Numbered from the stretch's first letter, positions 35,796 through 44,591 are shown. The stretch is DNA of 59,366 nucleotides from Shouchella shacheensis (GCF_001484965.1 NZ_LLYY01000027.1:1-59366); one strand, 5' to 3'. Notes: generated from the sequence alone by a model not told the origin. Program-made: numbers and translations.

Positions 35796-36905
35796 TTGAG
35801 TTGGATAAGCGAGAAGAACCGGTTGCTTTTGCATAATGAAGGGATTCAGCCAGGGGATGCCTTCACAATTGAAACCGTTCGCTCACTCGCAAAAGAACAT
35901 CCTGCGCTAGATTTTGAAGACGTTGTGACGATTGTGAAACATGTCAACCCAGATCACTTTTTAGAAATCATGGGCGAGTATTGTCGAACGACGAATAAGC
36001 TCGCTTCAGTGAAGGCGGCCTTTGAATTTGCATCGTTGTACCTTCAAAAAGAGTTGTTGGAATTCTTGATTAATAGACACCAGGAAGATGAGTTGTTGAA
36101 AGACTGGTGTGATGCGTATGAGATTAAACTGCGTTACCTAACCGGACATCTAAAAGCGGAAGACATGATTGGTGTAATGCGTGCTGAATTAACACCAACA
36201 AGTGACTTCGACTTGATTATTAACAATGACATCATGGAAGTTATTAGTTTCTATCGAGTTCGAGAGTATTCGGCTTCCTTGTATTTGGCTCAGCAGCTGG
36301 AAGAAAAAATTCAAAGAAGCAGCAATGGCTTCCTTAAAACAACCTTCTCAGCAAGACTTGGCGTTCATTTTGCCATTACGTATTTATATGCACACAACGA
36401 TCTCGTTAAAGCAGAAAATTATGCTTTAAGTGTCCTAGTAAACCCTGTTGCACCACAGCCCTTAATAGCTGCGGTACATCATACGCTCAGCCTCATTTAT
36501 CTGTTCACAAACGAAGATAGGAGCCTCGAGCATCTAAACATTGCGATTGAAATGTTCAGGGAGCTTGGCAACCAACCACAAGTTGATATTCTCCTTCAGG
36601 ATGATCTGATCTTGCTCAAGAACGTTTACGGGAAATCAGTGGATCTTAACGGTAGAATTGATTTGAACGAGAGAGCTCATCAATACATCGTTAGAGGCGA
36701 TTACAAAAAAGCACTCGATACACTTGCTCTTGTAGACAGTACCGGTAACACTAGCTACCTCAGTGAATTTTATAAAGCAAAAGCAAGCAAAGATCCAAAT
36801 CAGTATGTAAAGGCTCTCAGACTTGCGATTAAATCTGGCAACGTTTTTTACAGTGAATGGTATTTACGAGAAATGAATTCTTTCGTCCCTACAAAAACAA
36901 CCTAG
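35796..36905 (+). CDS. AimR-family (arbitrium receptor-like) peptide-responsive regulator
   Basis: 369 residues, all-helical TPR-type superhelix. I recognise the AimR family by its order of motifs: FEDVVTIVKHVNPDHFLEIM (40-59), EYC (61-63), SVKAAFEFAS (71-80) with a following LI, and near the C-terminus LNERAHQYIVRGDYKKALD (290-308) then ALRLAIKSGN. Known AimR proteins bind a secreted hexapeptide and act as dimeric DNA-binding regulators in SPbeta-like phages. Start is TTG 35796 after GAGGTGAT; a stop at 35787 rules out extension. No long Cro-type helix-turn-helix is evident in the first 40 residues. Followed 12 bases later by its propeptide gene. Confidence 0.8.
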   Translation: MSWISEKNRLLLHNEGIQPGDAFTIETVRSLAKEHPALDFEDVVTIVKHVNPDHFLEIMGEYCRTTNKLASVKAAFEFASLYLQKELLEFLINRHQEDELLKDWCDAYEIKLRYLTGHLKAEDMIGVMRAELTPTSDFDLIINNDIMEVISFYRVREYSASLYLAQQLEEKIQRSSNGFLKTTFSARLGVHFAITYLYAHNDLVKAENYALSVLVNPVAPQPLIAAVHHTLSLIYLFTNEDRSLEHLNIAIEMFRELGNQPQVDILLQDDLILLKNVYGKSVDLNGRIDLNERAHQYIVRGDYKKALDTLALVDSTGNTSYLSEFYKAKASKDPNQYVKALRLAIKSGNVFYSEWYLREMNSFVPTKTT

Positions 36906-36917
36906 GAGGAACCTGAA

Positions 36918-37052
36918 ATGAAAAAATTTGTGAAAATCACACAATCCCTCGTTTTTGTAAGCGTCTTGGCACTTTCCGTTGTTTCTTTTGGCGCTGCTTC
37001 TGACGCAGAGAACCCAGCGTCCGTTCAAAGTCATCCAAATCACGGTCTTTAA
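36918..37052 (+). CDS. AimP/Phr-like secreted signalling propeptide
   Basis: 44 residues: basic N-terminus (MKKFVKITQ), hydrophobic core (LVFVSVLALSVVSFGAA, 11-27) with an Ala-rich signal-peptidase site near residues 25-30, a short acidic spacer, and the C-terminus SHPNHGL. Length, layout and position directly after an AimR-family gene match arbitrium propeptides, whose last six residues are the mature signal; here HPNHGL, with Gly at the fifth place as in known SPbeta-group peptides ending GA. AGGAGG (36904-36909) overlaps the aimR-like stop and is eight bases from the ATG. A terminator follows five bases later. Confidence 0.8.
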   Translation: MKKFVKITQSLVFVSVLALSVVSFGAASDAENPASVQSHPNHGL

Positions 37053-37056
37053 GAAG

Positions 37057-37095
37057 GAAAAAAGCCTCAGCATTAAACAATGCTGAGGCTTTTTA
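37057..37095 (+). terminator. Terminator of the aimR-aimP-like operon
   Basis: AAAAAGCCTCAGCATT pairs perfectly with AATGCTGAGGCTTTTT. It closes the two-gene operon and also serves the converging oxidoreductase. Confidence 0.9.
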
Positions 37096-37115
37096 CGTTC
37101 ATCTTTCATAGATCC

Positions 37116-38093
37116 CTACTCCCCCTCATACCGAACCCCCCACTGCCCGCGAACCTCATCCATGAGTTCCATCACATCCCGGGTCAGGGTCTGCGTCGCA
37201 TCCGGGGTTCCATTTAGGATCGCCTCTTGCATATTCTCAATTTCGTAATGCAGGGCTTTGCCACTTTCGCCAGCCTGAACTTCCTCCGTCGTCCCATCGA
37301 CATAAGTCATCGTTGCCTTGTCTGCTCTCGGGAAGTCCTCGACGGTGATAAATCCCTTTTCGCAAGCGACGATGCCACGCTTCGGCATTTTTGCGCGGAA
37401 CGTCAAGGAGACGACGGCCATTTCTTCGTGGTCATTCTTCAAGATTATCCCTGACTGCTCATCCACGCCTGTGTCATAGGTCTTTACGGTGGTTAGCACT
37501 TCGTTTGGTTGACTTGTCAGAAACGGACGCACGAAAGATAGGGCGTAGGTGCCGATATCGAGGAGAGCCCCGCCTGCCAGCTCTTTGTTAAAAAAGCGAT
37601 TGCTGGGATCGTTTTCTTTGCAGCTGCCAAAAGTGACCTGCACCATCTTTAGGGGACCGAGTTTTCCCGTTTGAACAATACCCCGCAGCTTCTTATAAAG
37701 CGGCATGTGAAAAATGGTCATCGCTTCGGACACAATTAAGTTCTTCTCCTCAGCCAGTGCGAGAACTTCCTTAAGTTGTGTTCCATTCACCGTAATTGCT
37801 TTTTCACAGAGAATATGCTTGCCAGCGTGCAACGTTTTCATCATGTATTCGTAATGGTTCGAATGTGGGGTTGATATGTATACGGCGTCAATGGCCTCGT
37901 CCTTAAGCATTTCTTCGTAACTTCCGTACGCCTGATCGACCCCATGCTCCTTGGCGAAACGCTTGGCCTTCTCAAAGGAACGAGAACCTACGGCATACGC
38001 GCTTCCGTTCACCTCATGGAGCGCTTGTACAAACTTCTCTGCAATGGCTCCAGGGCCAAGAATGCCCCAGTTTACGTTTTTCAAGTTTTTCAT
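37116..38093 (-). CDS. Gfo/Idh/MocA-family oxidoreductase
   Basis: 325 residues: Rossmann start NWGILGPGAIAEKFVQAL, YISTPHSNHYEYM, the GKHILCEKAITV segment (Pro replaced by Ala, as in some dihydrodiol-dehydrogenase-like members) and GGALLDIGTYALSFV. It resembles the trans-1,2-dihydrobenzene-diol dehydrogenase/xylose dehydrogenase subgroup. Monocistronic. ATG preceded by GAGGAGTGAG. Confidence 0.87.
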   Translation of the reverse strand: MKNLKNVNWGILGPGAIAEKFVQALHEVNGSAYAVGSRSFEKAKRFAKEHGVDQAYGSYEEMLKDEAIDAVYISTPHSNHYEYMMKTLHAGKHILCEKAITVNGTQLKEVLALAEEKNLIVSEAMTIFHMPLYKKLRGIVQTGKLGPLKMVQVTFGSCKENDPSNRFFNKELAGGALLDIGTYALSFVRPFLTSQPNEVLTTVKTYDTGVDEQSGIILKNDHEEMAVVSLTFRAKMPKRGIVACEKGFITVEDFPRADKATMTYVDGTTEEVQAGESGKALHYEIENMQEAILNGTPDATQTLTRDVMELMDEVRGQWGVRYEGE

Positions 38094-38198
38094 TTATCTC
38101 ACTCCTCGCTTTTCTCTTCTTTTCCATCTTATCACATGGCTGATCGCCTGTTGTGCTAAACTAGAACCCAAACAACCGTTTAAAAGGAGAGGGTTTGA

Positions 38199-38669
38199 AT
38201 GATCCATGTTTTATTTGTGTGCCTGGGAAACATTTGCCGTTCACCAATGGCTGAGGCGATTTTTCAGCACGAAGTCAACCGTGCGGGTCTCAAGGAATCT
38301 TTTGTGATCGATTCGGCTGGGACAGGAGGCTATCATGTTGGAAGCGAGCCCCATGAAGGAACGCTCGAAATCCTCAAGGAAAACAAGATCCAGGCTCCCC
38401 GTTCCGTTGGCAGGAAAATCGAACTGGCGGATTTTGAGAACTATGACTACGTGGTGGCACTCGATACGACAAATGCTGGTGATTTGCGCAGACTCGCAGG
38501 CCTGCAGCCCCAAGCCGAAATTGAACGACTGCTTGATTATGTGCCCAATCAATCGACCGGTGACGTGCCGGACCCTTATTTCACAGGCGATTTTCAAGAG
38601 GCCTATGACTTGATTTCAGAGGGGTGCGTTCATTTGCTTTCTCATATTCGAGAGCAGAATAATCTTTAA
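38199..38669 (+). CDS. Low-molecular-weight protein tyrosine phosphatase
   Basis: 156 residues. The P-loop CLGNICRSP has the nucleophile Cys8 and Arg14 (C-x5-R); the general acid Asp is in VPDPYFTGDF near residue 127. These small enzymes dephosphorylate tyrosine (and in some species arginine) on proteins; it resembles B. subtilis YfkJ. AAAGGAGAGG precedes the ATG and a terminator follows seven bases after the stop. Confidence 0.93.
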   Translation: MIHVLFVCLGNICRSPMAEAIFQHEVNRAGLKESFVIDSAGTGGYHVGSEPHEGTLEILKENKIQAPRSVGRKIELADFENYDYVVALDTTNAGDLRRLAGLQPQAEIERLLDYVPNQSTGDVPDPYFTGDFQEAYDLISEGCVHLLSHIREQNNL

Positions 38670-38677
38670 TAGATAGT

Positions 38678-38704
38678 AAAAAGCGAGTGCTCACACTCGC
38701 TTTT
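38678..38704. terminator. Bidirectional terminator
   Basis: AAAAGCGAGTG pairs with CACTCGCTTTT between the phosphatase and CotD-like genes. Confidence 0.85.
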
Positions 38705-38715
38705 ATTGCAATTGC

Positions 38716-39024
38716 TTAGAACCAACGATCAAATAACCCGCGGCGCTGGTCTTTACCATTTTCTGCTCCTTCAACCACCGTTTCATCGTGAACCTTTTCT
38801 TTGACAGACTCCGTGTGAGGGGAACTGAGCACGCGCTTATTCACCCGATTTTTCACATACGTTGTGTGAACAGGAAACACTTCTGGAGTGATGATTACCT
38901 CTGTGCTTTCTACAACATTGTGTTGTGTCGGGTGAATCACCGGCTCACATTTTTTCACCGTTTCTGGAAGCGTGCGGTGACGTTGAGGTTCTGCTGCTCC
39001 CTTATAAGTGTGCTCCATCGACAT
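38716..39024 (-). CDS. CotD-family spore coat protein
   Basis: About 102 residues. The central part CEPVIHPTQHNVVE, then FPVHTTYVKNRVNKR and SSPHTESV follows the CotD pattern (P-x-VHPT, P-x-HTT-x-VN, PHT) of an inner spore coat protein; the His content is lower than in B. subtilis CotD and the C-terminus (GLFDRWF) differs. ATG 39024 follows AAGGAGGAAG. Expression late in the mother cell is expected from the family but no sigma-K promoter was confirmed. Confidence 0.75.
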   Translation of the reverse strand: MSMEHTYKGAAEPQRHRTLPETVKKCEPVIHPTQHNVVESTEVIITPEVFPVHTTYVKNRVNKRVLSSPHTESVKEKVHDETVVEGAENGKDQRRGLFDRWF

Positions 39025-39162
39025 CACTCTTCCTCCTTTCTGAATCACCACCGGTCAGTGGTATAGTAGTAACATATGTGTTCTTTCTCTTGATGGGCTG
39101 GTTGTCTTCCTATTGCTAAAAATCAGACAAGTTCCTAGGAGATTCCCACTGACTAGAGAAAG

Positions 39163-39196
39163 CCAAAAAGAGCAGCCCCCCGACTGCCCTTTTTTC
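39163..39196 (-). terminator. Hairpin at the end of manA
   Basis: GGGCAG pairs with CTGCTC across a C/G-rich loop on the minus strand, followed by TTTTTGG. Confidence 0.6.
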
Positions 39197-40161
39197 TATG
39201 GATGGCTGACGATGAATTCAAGCCGACCCTTTGTTTTAAATTCTTTCATTCCATTCGGAAGTAAGAAATGATCGCCTTTTTGAATCTCGAACGCTGTCCC
39301 CTCGCTCGTTAAAAGAGAACCCTCTCCTTCAATAACGCTTGCGAGCGAGTACTTGGAAGAAAGGGAGTGCGTGAGTTCTCCGTCCACCTCAATTTTATCA
39401 ACCGTAAAAAAATCTGTAGAAACAAGTTGGGTGACGGTCCCTCCCTCTTCTTGCTTACTGATGGTTGTCTCTGTTTTTGCCGGGGCGTGAGGAATAGCAC
39501 TGACCTCGATTGCTTTATCTAAGTGAAGCTCGCGTTTTTCGCCGTTCGGCTCCACCCGGTCAAAATCATAGACGCGGTAAGTCGTGTCTGAGTTCTGCTG
39601 GGTCTCAAGGATCAGCGCGCCTGCCCCAATCGCATGGATCGTCCCACTTGGCACATAATAGAAGTCGCCAGCTTGGATTGGCACGCGGGTGAGAAGCTCT
39701 TCCCATTGTCCAGCCTCCACCATGATCTCAAATTCCTCACGCGTTTTGGCGGTGTGCCCAAGAATGAGCTCTGCGCCTTCCTCCGCATCGACTACGTACC
39801 AGCATTCCGTTTTCCCGTACGCTTCATTGCTTTCTAGCTGCTGCGCTTGTTCATCATTTGGATGAACTTGTACCGACAAGTCGTCGCGAGCGTCCAACAG
39901 CTTCACCAATAAAGGAAAGGACTCTGTGGTTTTCTCTCCAAAAAGCTGCGCTTCGTTTTTCCATAAAGAATCGAGGGTCTGCCCTTCATACGTTCCATGT
40001 TTCACAACGCTCACCCCGTTTTGATGGGCAGAAATCGCCCAGCACTCCCCCGTCCGCTCATATGGAAGGGAATAGCCAAACTCCTTCAGCTTTTGACCAC
40101 CCCAGACCCGGTACTGGAATAAAGGTTCAAAGAAAATGGGTTCGTTTGCCACATTGATCAT
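39196..40161 (-). CDS. manA: Mannose-6-phosphate isomerase, class I
   Basis: Interconverts mannose 6-phosphate and fructose 6-phosphate. About 321 residues, the short Bacillus type: zinc ligands in VQVHPNDEQA and ECWYVVDAEEGAE, and the active-site segment YVPSGTIHAIGAG near residue 170. C-terminal cupin ends LLPNGMKEF. Start ATG 40161 or GTG 40152 after TAGGAATG; the longer frame to 40206 lacks a site. Monocistronic. Confidence 0.92.
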   Translation of the reverse strand: MINVANEPIFFEPLFQYRVWGGQKLKEFGYSLPYERTGECWAISAHQNGVSVVKHGTYEGQTLDSLWKNEAQLFGEKTTESFPLLVKLLDARDDLSVQVHPNDEQAQQLESNEAYGKTECWYVVDAEEGAELILGHTAKTREEFEIMVEAGQWEELLTRVPIQAGDFYYVPSGTIHAIGAGALILETQQNSDTTYRVYDFDRVEPNGEKRELHLDKAIEVSAIPHAPAKTETTISKQEEGGTVTQLVSTDFFTVDKIEVDGELTHSLSSKYSLASVIEGEGSLLTSEGTAFEIQKGDHFLLPNGMKEFKTKGRLEFIVSHP

Positions 40162-40243
40162 TCCTATCTTTGTCGAGTTCTTTTTACACATTGAAGAGTA
40201 GCACAAAAAAAGGCGGAACTCTAGCGTTCAGGGGAAAGCTTCT

Positions 40244-41005
40244 TTACTCCGAGCTAGCTTTCACAACCATTCCAGCCGCCTCAATCTCTCTACGCACTCG
40301 TTTGGCAAACGCTAGGGCATGCAGGCCGTCGCCATGAATACATACGGTTTCCGCTAAAATATCGAGAGTACTCCCTTGAATCGATGTGACCTTCTGCTCC
40401 TGGATCATGCGAATCACTTGCTTGCTCGCTTCTTCTGGGTCTGAGATTAGCGCCTGTTCCGACCTTCGCGGCGTCAGCGTTCCATCTTCTTGGTACGTCC
40501 GGTCTGCAAACACTTCGCTCGCTGTCTTTAATCCGATCGTTTTCCCCGCCTCAAGCAGAGCGCCATTTGCCATTCCTACTAAGACAAGTTCTGGGTCAAT
40601 GTGATCGACGGCCCGCGCAATCGCCTCCGCTAAATCAGTTCTGACCGTGGCCATGTTATAAAGAGAGCCGTGTGCTTTTACGTGCTGCAAGCGTCCCCCC
40701 TCCGCTTGGACAAATCCCCAGAGCGCGCCAACTTGATAAACAACTAAATCATACGCTTCTTCTGGAGAAATATCGAGGTTGCGACGTCCAAACCCCATTA
40801 AGTCCGGAAGTCCCGGATGAGCGCCGATAGCCACCTTGTGCTCCATCGCCAGGCGCACCGTTTTTTTCATCGTCGAAGGGTCGCCGGCATGAAACCCACA
40901 GGCAATATTGGCGGAAGAGATGTACGGGAGAATGTCTTCGTCCATCCCCATTTTGTAAGCCCCGTAGCTTTCTCCCATATCGCAGTTGATGTCGATTTCT
41001 TTCAC
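40244..41005 (-). CDS. pxpA: 5-oxoprolinase subunit A (LamB/YcsF family)
   Basis: 253 residues: [16 protein letters not shown] at the N-terminus, [13 protein letters not shown] near 35, [16 protein letters not shown] near 60 and [11 protein letters not shown] near 225, all hallmark LamB/YcsF motifs. With PxpB and PxpC it forms the ATP-dependent 5-oxoprolinase that opens pyroglutamate to glutamate. Last gene of the pxpB-pxpC-pxpA operon. Confidence 0.93.
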   Translation of the reverse strand: MKEIDINCDMGESYGAYKMGMDEDILPYISSANIACGFHAGDPSTMKKTVRLAMEHKVAIGAHPGLPDLMGFGRRNLDISPEEAYDLVVYQVGALWGFVQAEGGRLQHVKAHGSLYNMATVRTDLAEAIARAVDHIDPELVLVGMANGALLEAGKTIGLKTASEVFADRTYQEDGTLTPRRSEQALISDPEEASKQVIRMIQEQKVTSIQGSTLDILAETVCIHGDGLHALAFAKRVRREIEAAGMVVKASSE

Positions 41006-41028
41006 TTTTTCATCGCTCCTTCTCCTGT

Positions 41029-42033
41029 CTACCGATGTTTTAGGTAAATCCCGATTTTGCGCGCAGACATGGCTGCTTCCTGTTTGATAAAAAGCGCCTC
41101 CGCTTCGGCTAACGAAATCTCTTTAAACAAAATCTCGTCTTTCGGCCGGCATTGTGCAAGTCTTCCCAAATCGACGGCAACAACTTGAGCGATCCGTGGA
41201 TAGCCTCCCGTTGTTTGCCGATCTGCCATGAGAACAATCGGTTGTCCGTCTGGTGGCACTTGAATGGTGCCAAATGCGACCGCCTCAGAGAGCAAGCTGA
41301 ACGATTCTGTGAGTTCAAGCGACGAATCCACGCTTAAACGGTAGCCCATTCGATCCGACTTTGGAGAAACGATGAAAGGTCGAGAGAAAAACTGCTCTTG
41401 ACTCTCCTCTGTGAAGCGATAGAAATGGGTGCCGCGTATGACTCGGATCGTCGTTTCGGACTCTTCAGTTGTGAGTAACTCTCCATTCGCGCTCCAGCTT
41501 TCGCTTTGAGGGTTCGCAGCATTTTTTTGCTTAAAGTGCCCGATTTTCTTTTTGGCAAGATCGCTCTCCTCGCCTATATGTAGACAATCTCCTTTTTGCA
41601 GCGCCCGCCCTTTATAACCCCCTAATCTGGCCCGAAGGTAGGTGCTTTTACTATTCATGACAACGGGAACCTCAAGCCCTCCCGCCACAGCCAAATAGGT
41701 GCGGCAGCCTGTTTTTGTTGACTTAAAGTGAAGCGTCCTCCCTGCTGGAACGTAGATCGGTGTCCCGACCGGAAAGCGTTCACCCTCGATAAAAGGGACC
41801 ATCCCTTCCCCTGTCACAGCAATCAAGCTGTCCTTGTTGATTTCAATTTCAGGTCCATTTAACGTCATCTCTAGGCACGCTTCGCTTTCTTCATTTCCAA
41901 CAAGAAGGTTGGCCGTCCGTAATGAAATACGATCCATCGCCCCGCTTTCCAAGACGCCTTGATCGAGAAACCCGGTTCGTCCCAAATCCTGAATCGTCGT
42001 TAACACCCCGCCTTTCACCACATGAAAGCTCAT
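41029..42033 (-). CDS. pxpC: 5-oxoprolinase subunit C (KipA, biotin-dependent carboxyltransferase-like)
   Basis: 334 residues with the allophanate-hydrolase subunit 2 fold: [20 protein letters not shown] at the N-terminus, [17 protein letters not shown], and [11 protein letters not shown] / [11 protein letters not shown] in the second half. Formerly KipA in B. subtilis. Overlaps pxpB by four bases, so it is translationally coupled; 23 bases precede pxpA. Confidence 0.93.
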   Translation of the reverse strand: MSFHVVKGGVLTTIQDLGRTGFLDQGVLESGAMDRISLRTANLLVGNEESEACLEMTLNGPEIEINKDSLIAVTGEGMVPFIEGERFPVGTPIYVPAGRTLHFKSTKTGCRTYLAVAGGLEVPVVMNSKSTYLRARLGGYKGRALQKGDCLHIGEESDLAKKKIGHFKQKNAANPQSESWSANGELLTTEESETTIRVIRGTHFYRFTEESQEQFFSRPFIVSPKSDRMGYRLSVDSSLELTESFSLLSEAVAFGTIQVPPDGQPIVLMADRQTTGGYPRIAQVVAVDLGRLAQCRPKDEILFKEISLAEAEALFIKQEAAMSARKIGIYLKHR

Positions 42034-42761
42034 CGGCCTGCCTCCTTTTGTTCATGAAATTCCTCGAATGAGATGGAGGCAAAACGAACCGTATCACCTG
42101 CTTGTAGCAAGCTTGGCTGTTCTCTTTTCGCGTCAAATAAAACTAGCGGAGTTTGGCCAATCAGCTGCCATCCGCCTGGGGTTTCAATCGGATAGACCCC
42201 GGTTTGTTCACCGGCAATACCAACGGCTCCAGCCGGAATGTTCGCTCGTGGTTCCTCCCGCCTCGGCATTGCAATGTTTGGGGACATTCCTCCTAGAAAC
42301 GGGAAGCCCGGCGCGAACCCGAGCATGTACACCAAATACTCGCCGCCCGTGTGAATTGCGATCACCTCTTCCAGCGAGAGGTCATTCACACGGGCCACAT
42401 GGGGCAAGTCCGGTCCCAGCGACTCCTCATAACAAACGGGAATCGTCACGATCTTTGACTCTTTGCCTTCACTGCTTTCTTCCATTGTTTGGATTCGTTC
42501 TTCGATCATTTGGATTACCTTTTTACTTACAAGCATTTCCTTTTTCTCTTCTTGATTCATGGCGGGTAAAACCTCAAGAGGATCATAAAAGACGGTCACC
42601 CCCGTGTAGCTCGGCACGCATTCCCTAAAGCCAGCGAAAGGGGCATTCGTCAATTGAATCAAGGCGTTCTTCACCTGTTGATGATAGGAACGCTTAATCT
42701 CATTTCCAAATGAAAGATTGACTGCATGTTCACTTAAAACGGTATAGGTAGCAGAAGGCAT
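42030..42761 (-). CDS. pxpB: 5-oxoprolinase subunit B (KipI)
   Basis: 243 residues, allophanate-hydrolase subunit 1 fold: LSEHAVNLSFG, IPVCYEESLGPDLPHVA, YLVYMLGFAPGFPFLGG and GVYPIETPGGWQLIGQTP are family signatures. In B. subtilis the KipI protein also inhibits the sporulation kinase KinA, so a dual role is possible. First gene of the operon; the ATG follows GGAGGGGAACG. Confidence 0.93.
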   Translation of the reverse strand: MPSATYTVLSEHAVNLSFGNEIKRSYHQQVKNALIQLTNAPFAGFRECVPSYTGVTVFYDPLEVLPAMNQEEKKEMLVSKKVIQMIEERIQTMEESSEGKESKIVTIPVCYEESLGPDLPHVARVNDLSLEEVIAIHTGGEYLVYMLGFAPGFPFLGGMSPNIAMPRREEPRANIPAGAVGIAGEQTGVYPIETPGGWQLIGQTPLVLFDAKREQPSLLQAGDTVRFASISFEEFHEQKEAGR

Positions 42762-42956
42762 CCGTTCCCCTCCTTTGGAATTCGCAAATTCATCTTGCTT
42801 CTCTTATTCTTCTCATACCCGTGATCTGTCAACCTTCACTCACCGGCGCCTTATGGATAGTATACCTTAAAAGCCGCAGGATGCGATACAGGTGGGGGAG
42901 ATACGGTGTTTAGAGAGGGGGAACTTTGGACACGCGGGGCCTATGGAATAACAGAA

Positions 42957-43100
42957 GAGAATCCTGCCGTTCAAAGGCTGAATCTCGGCGTTCCCAAGCT
43001 CAACCTTGGCATTCCCGCGCTGAATCTCTGCGCCCCCGCACTGGATCTTGGCATTCCGGAGGTGTGGATTTCGGCGTTCAATCATGACGCTCACGCGGGA
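42957..43100 (-). repeat. 21-nt tandem repeat block of a second type (copy D)
   Basis: Five units with exact 21-base period and alternating GGCGTTCCC / GGCATTCCC cores. Read on the minus strand they give 7-residue units (AEIQRGN, AKVELGN, AEIQPLN). The plus strand is also open, in frame with the MazG-like gene. I treat it as extragenic because the MazG-like gene has its own ribosome site at 43173. Confidence 0.65.
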
Positions 43101-43190
43101 AATAAGAAGCACTGGCTCTCCTGGTTCCGCATCATTCCTCTTGTCGTCCATGTTATGATGCTAGAAGAACGAGGAAAGGGTTGGTACATA

Positions 43191-43508
43191 ATGGAATTGC
43201 ACGATTTTCAAAAAGCGGTAAGCACTTACTACCGGGACAGAGGTTGGTCTGAGCTCAACTCGTTCATCCGGATTGGTTTTTTAGCTGAAGAAACGGGCGA
43301 GGTGGCACGAGCGATCCGAGCGATAGAAATTGGAAGAGATCGTCCAGATGAAGCCGACAAGAAATTGGACCAGCTGAACCAAGACTTAACAGAAGAGTTA
43401 GGCGACGTCCTTGGCAACTTGATCATCATCGCCAACCGCTACGACATATCACTCGAAGACATCTTTCAATCTCACATTGAAAAACTAGATTCCCGCTACA
43501 AACCCTAG
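43191..43508 (+). CDS. MazG-like nucleotide pyrophosphohydrolase
   Basis: 105 residues, all-alpha NTP pyrophosphatase fold: the metal-binding EETGEVARAI (EExxE) near residue 33 and LTEELGDVLGNL (ExxD) near 68. Such house-cleaning enzymes hydrolyse non-canonical NTPs to NMP. ATG 43191 follows GAGGAAAGGG; an in-frame upstream extension through the 21-nt repeats is rejected. Thirteen bases before the HD-domain gene, likely one operon for nucleotide metabolism. Confidence 0.87.
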   Translation: MELHDFQKAVSTYYRDRGWSELNSFIRIGFLAEETGEVARAIRAIEIGRDRPDEADKKLDQLNQDLTEELGDVLGNLIIIANRYDISLEDIFQSHIEKLDSRYKP

Positions 43509-43521
43509 GGGGGAGAGTTGT

Positions 43522-44511
43522 ATGCTCATTACGGATACGCTTTATGGTACCTATGAACTGGAAGATGTCCTCACGGATCTTATTCATTCTGCGCCCGTGC
43601 AGCGTCTAAAAGGCATTCATCAAGGCGGTGCTAGCTTTCTCGTCAATCCAGAGTGGAACGTGACTCGTTATGACCATTCGATCGGCGTGATGCTGTTGGT
43701 TCGCAAACTAGGAGGGTCGCTGGAAGAACAGATCGCCGCCCTTCTCCACGACGTGTCCCACACCGCCTTTTCGCATGTGATCGATTTTGTTCTTGAACAG
43801 GAAAAAGAGGACTTCCACGAGCAAATCTACGACCGTGTCATTGAAGACTCCGAACTTCCTGTAATTCTGAAGGAACACGGGTATAACTATGCAGACCTTC
43901 TTTTTAATGAGTGGAAGTGGACGCTTCTTGAACAGGAGGCACCTGCGCTCTGCGCCGATCGAATTGACTACACCTTACGTGATATGTATCACTATGGCCA
44001 GATAAACAACGACGACGCTCAGACGTTTCTTGCAAGCCTTACAGTAAAGAGTGGAAGGATTTACGTCAGTACCATCCAGGCAGCGGAATGGTTCACGGAA
44101 ACCTACTACAAAGAAGTCATTGAGTTTTTCATGCATCCGAAGAATCTCTACGGATACAAAGCCCTGACAAACGTGCTGCAATCAGCTTTTAAGAAGGGCC
44201 TTATTGGAACAAGAGATTTCCTGAGTACAGATGATGAACTGCTGTCCACCCTGGAAAACTCAGCAGATGAAGACATCACGAAGCTCCTCCTACGTATTCA
44301 TCCTGACGTGAAGGTTGAGGAGAACAAGCATGAGTATGATTTCCACATCAGAAATAAAGTCCGACTCGTCGATCCCCCGGTCTTGATGAATGGCACACCC
44401 GTTCCCGGCTCTCATCTTTCAGAACAGGTGGTACATATGCAGCAGAAAACGAGAAAAAGAGCAGAAGAAGGTTCCTTTGTGAAGGTGGTCGAGTCCGAAC
44501 GATGGTGTTAA
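43522..44511 (+). CDS. HD-domain phosphohydrolase (dNTPase-like)
   Basis: 329 residues. Metal ligands are His in RYDHSIGV (about 54), the His-Asp pair in LLHDVSHTAFSHVID (about 79) and Asp in ADRIDYTLRDM (about 147), the arrangement of SAMHD1/dGTPase-like proteins. Probable deoxynucleotide triphosphate hydrolase or related nucleotidase. GGGGGGAGAG precedes the ATG; follows the MazG-like gene after 13 bases, strengthening a role in nucleotide-pool control. Confidence 0.87.
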   Translation: MLITDTLYGTYELEDVLTDLIHSAPVQRLKGIHQGGASFLVNPEWNVTRYDHSIGVMLLVRKLGGSLEEQIAALLHDVSHTAFSHVIDFVLEQEKEDFHEQIYDRVIEDSELPVILKEHGYNYADLLFNEWKWTLLEQEAPALCADRIDYTLRDMYHYGQINNDDAQTFLASLTVKSGRIYVSTIQAAEWFTETYYKEVIEFFMHPKNLYGYKALTNVLQSAFKKGLIGTRDFLSTDDELLSTLENSADEDITKLLLRIHPDVKVEENKHEYDFHIRNKVRLVDPPVLMNGTPVPGSHLSEQVVHMQQKTRKRAEEGSFVKVVESERWC

Positions 44512-44533
44512 CCTCTGCACCCTACTGCAAACC

Positions 44534-44580
44534 AAAAATGGCATGGACCGGTTTATTCACCGAGCCCCATGCCATTTTTC
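44534..44580. terminator. Bidirectional terminator
   Basis: AAAAATGGCATGG pairs with CCATGCCATTTTT between the converging HD and TRAP genes. Confidence 0.85.
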
Positions 44581-44591
44581 TTAGCGGTCGT

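Noticed and set aside
34713-39051. Prophage or integrative element carrying the aimR-like pair
   Set aside because: No integrase, capsid, lysis or conjugation genes are present and both flanks are ordinary metabolic genes.
42906-43190. In-frame N-terminal extension of the MazG-like gene through the 21-nt repeats
   Set aside because: The ATG at 43191 has its own AAGGG-type ribosome site and gives the normal family length; the extension is low-complexity and lacks similarity to the family.
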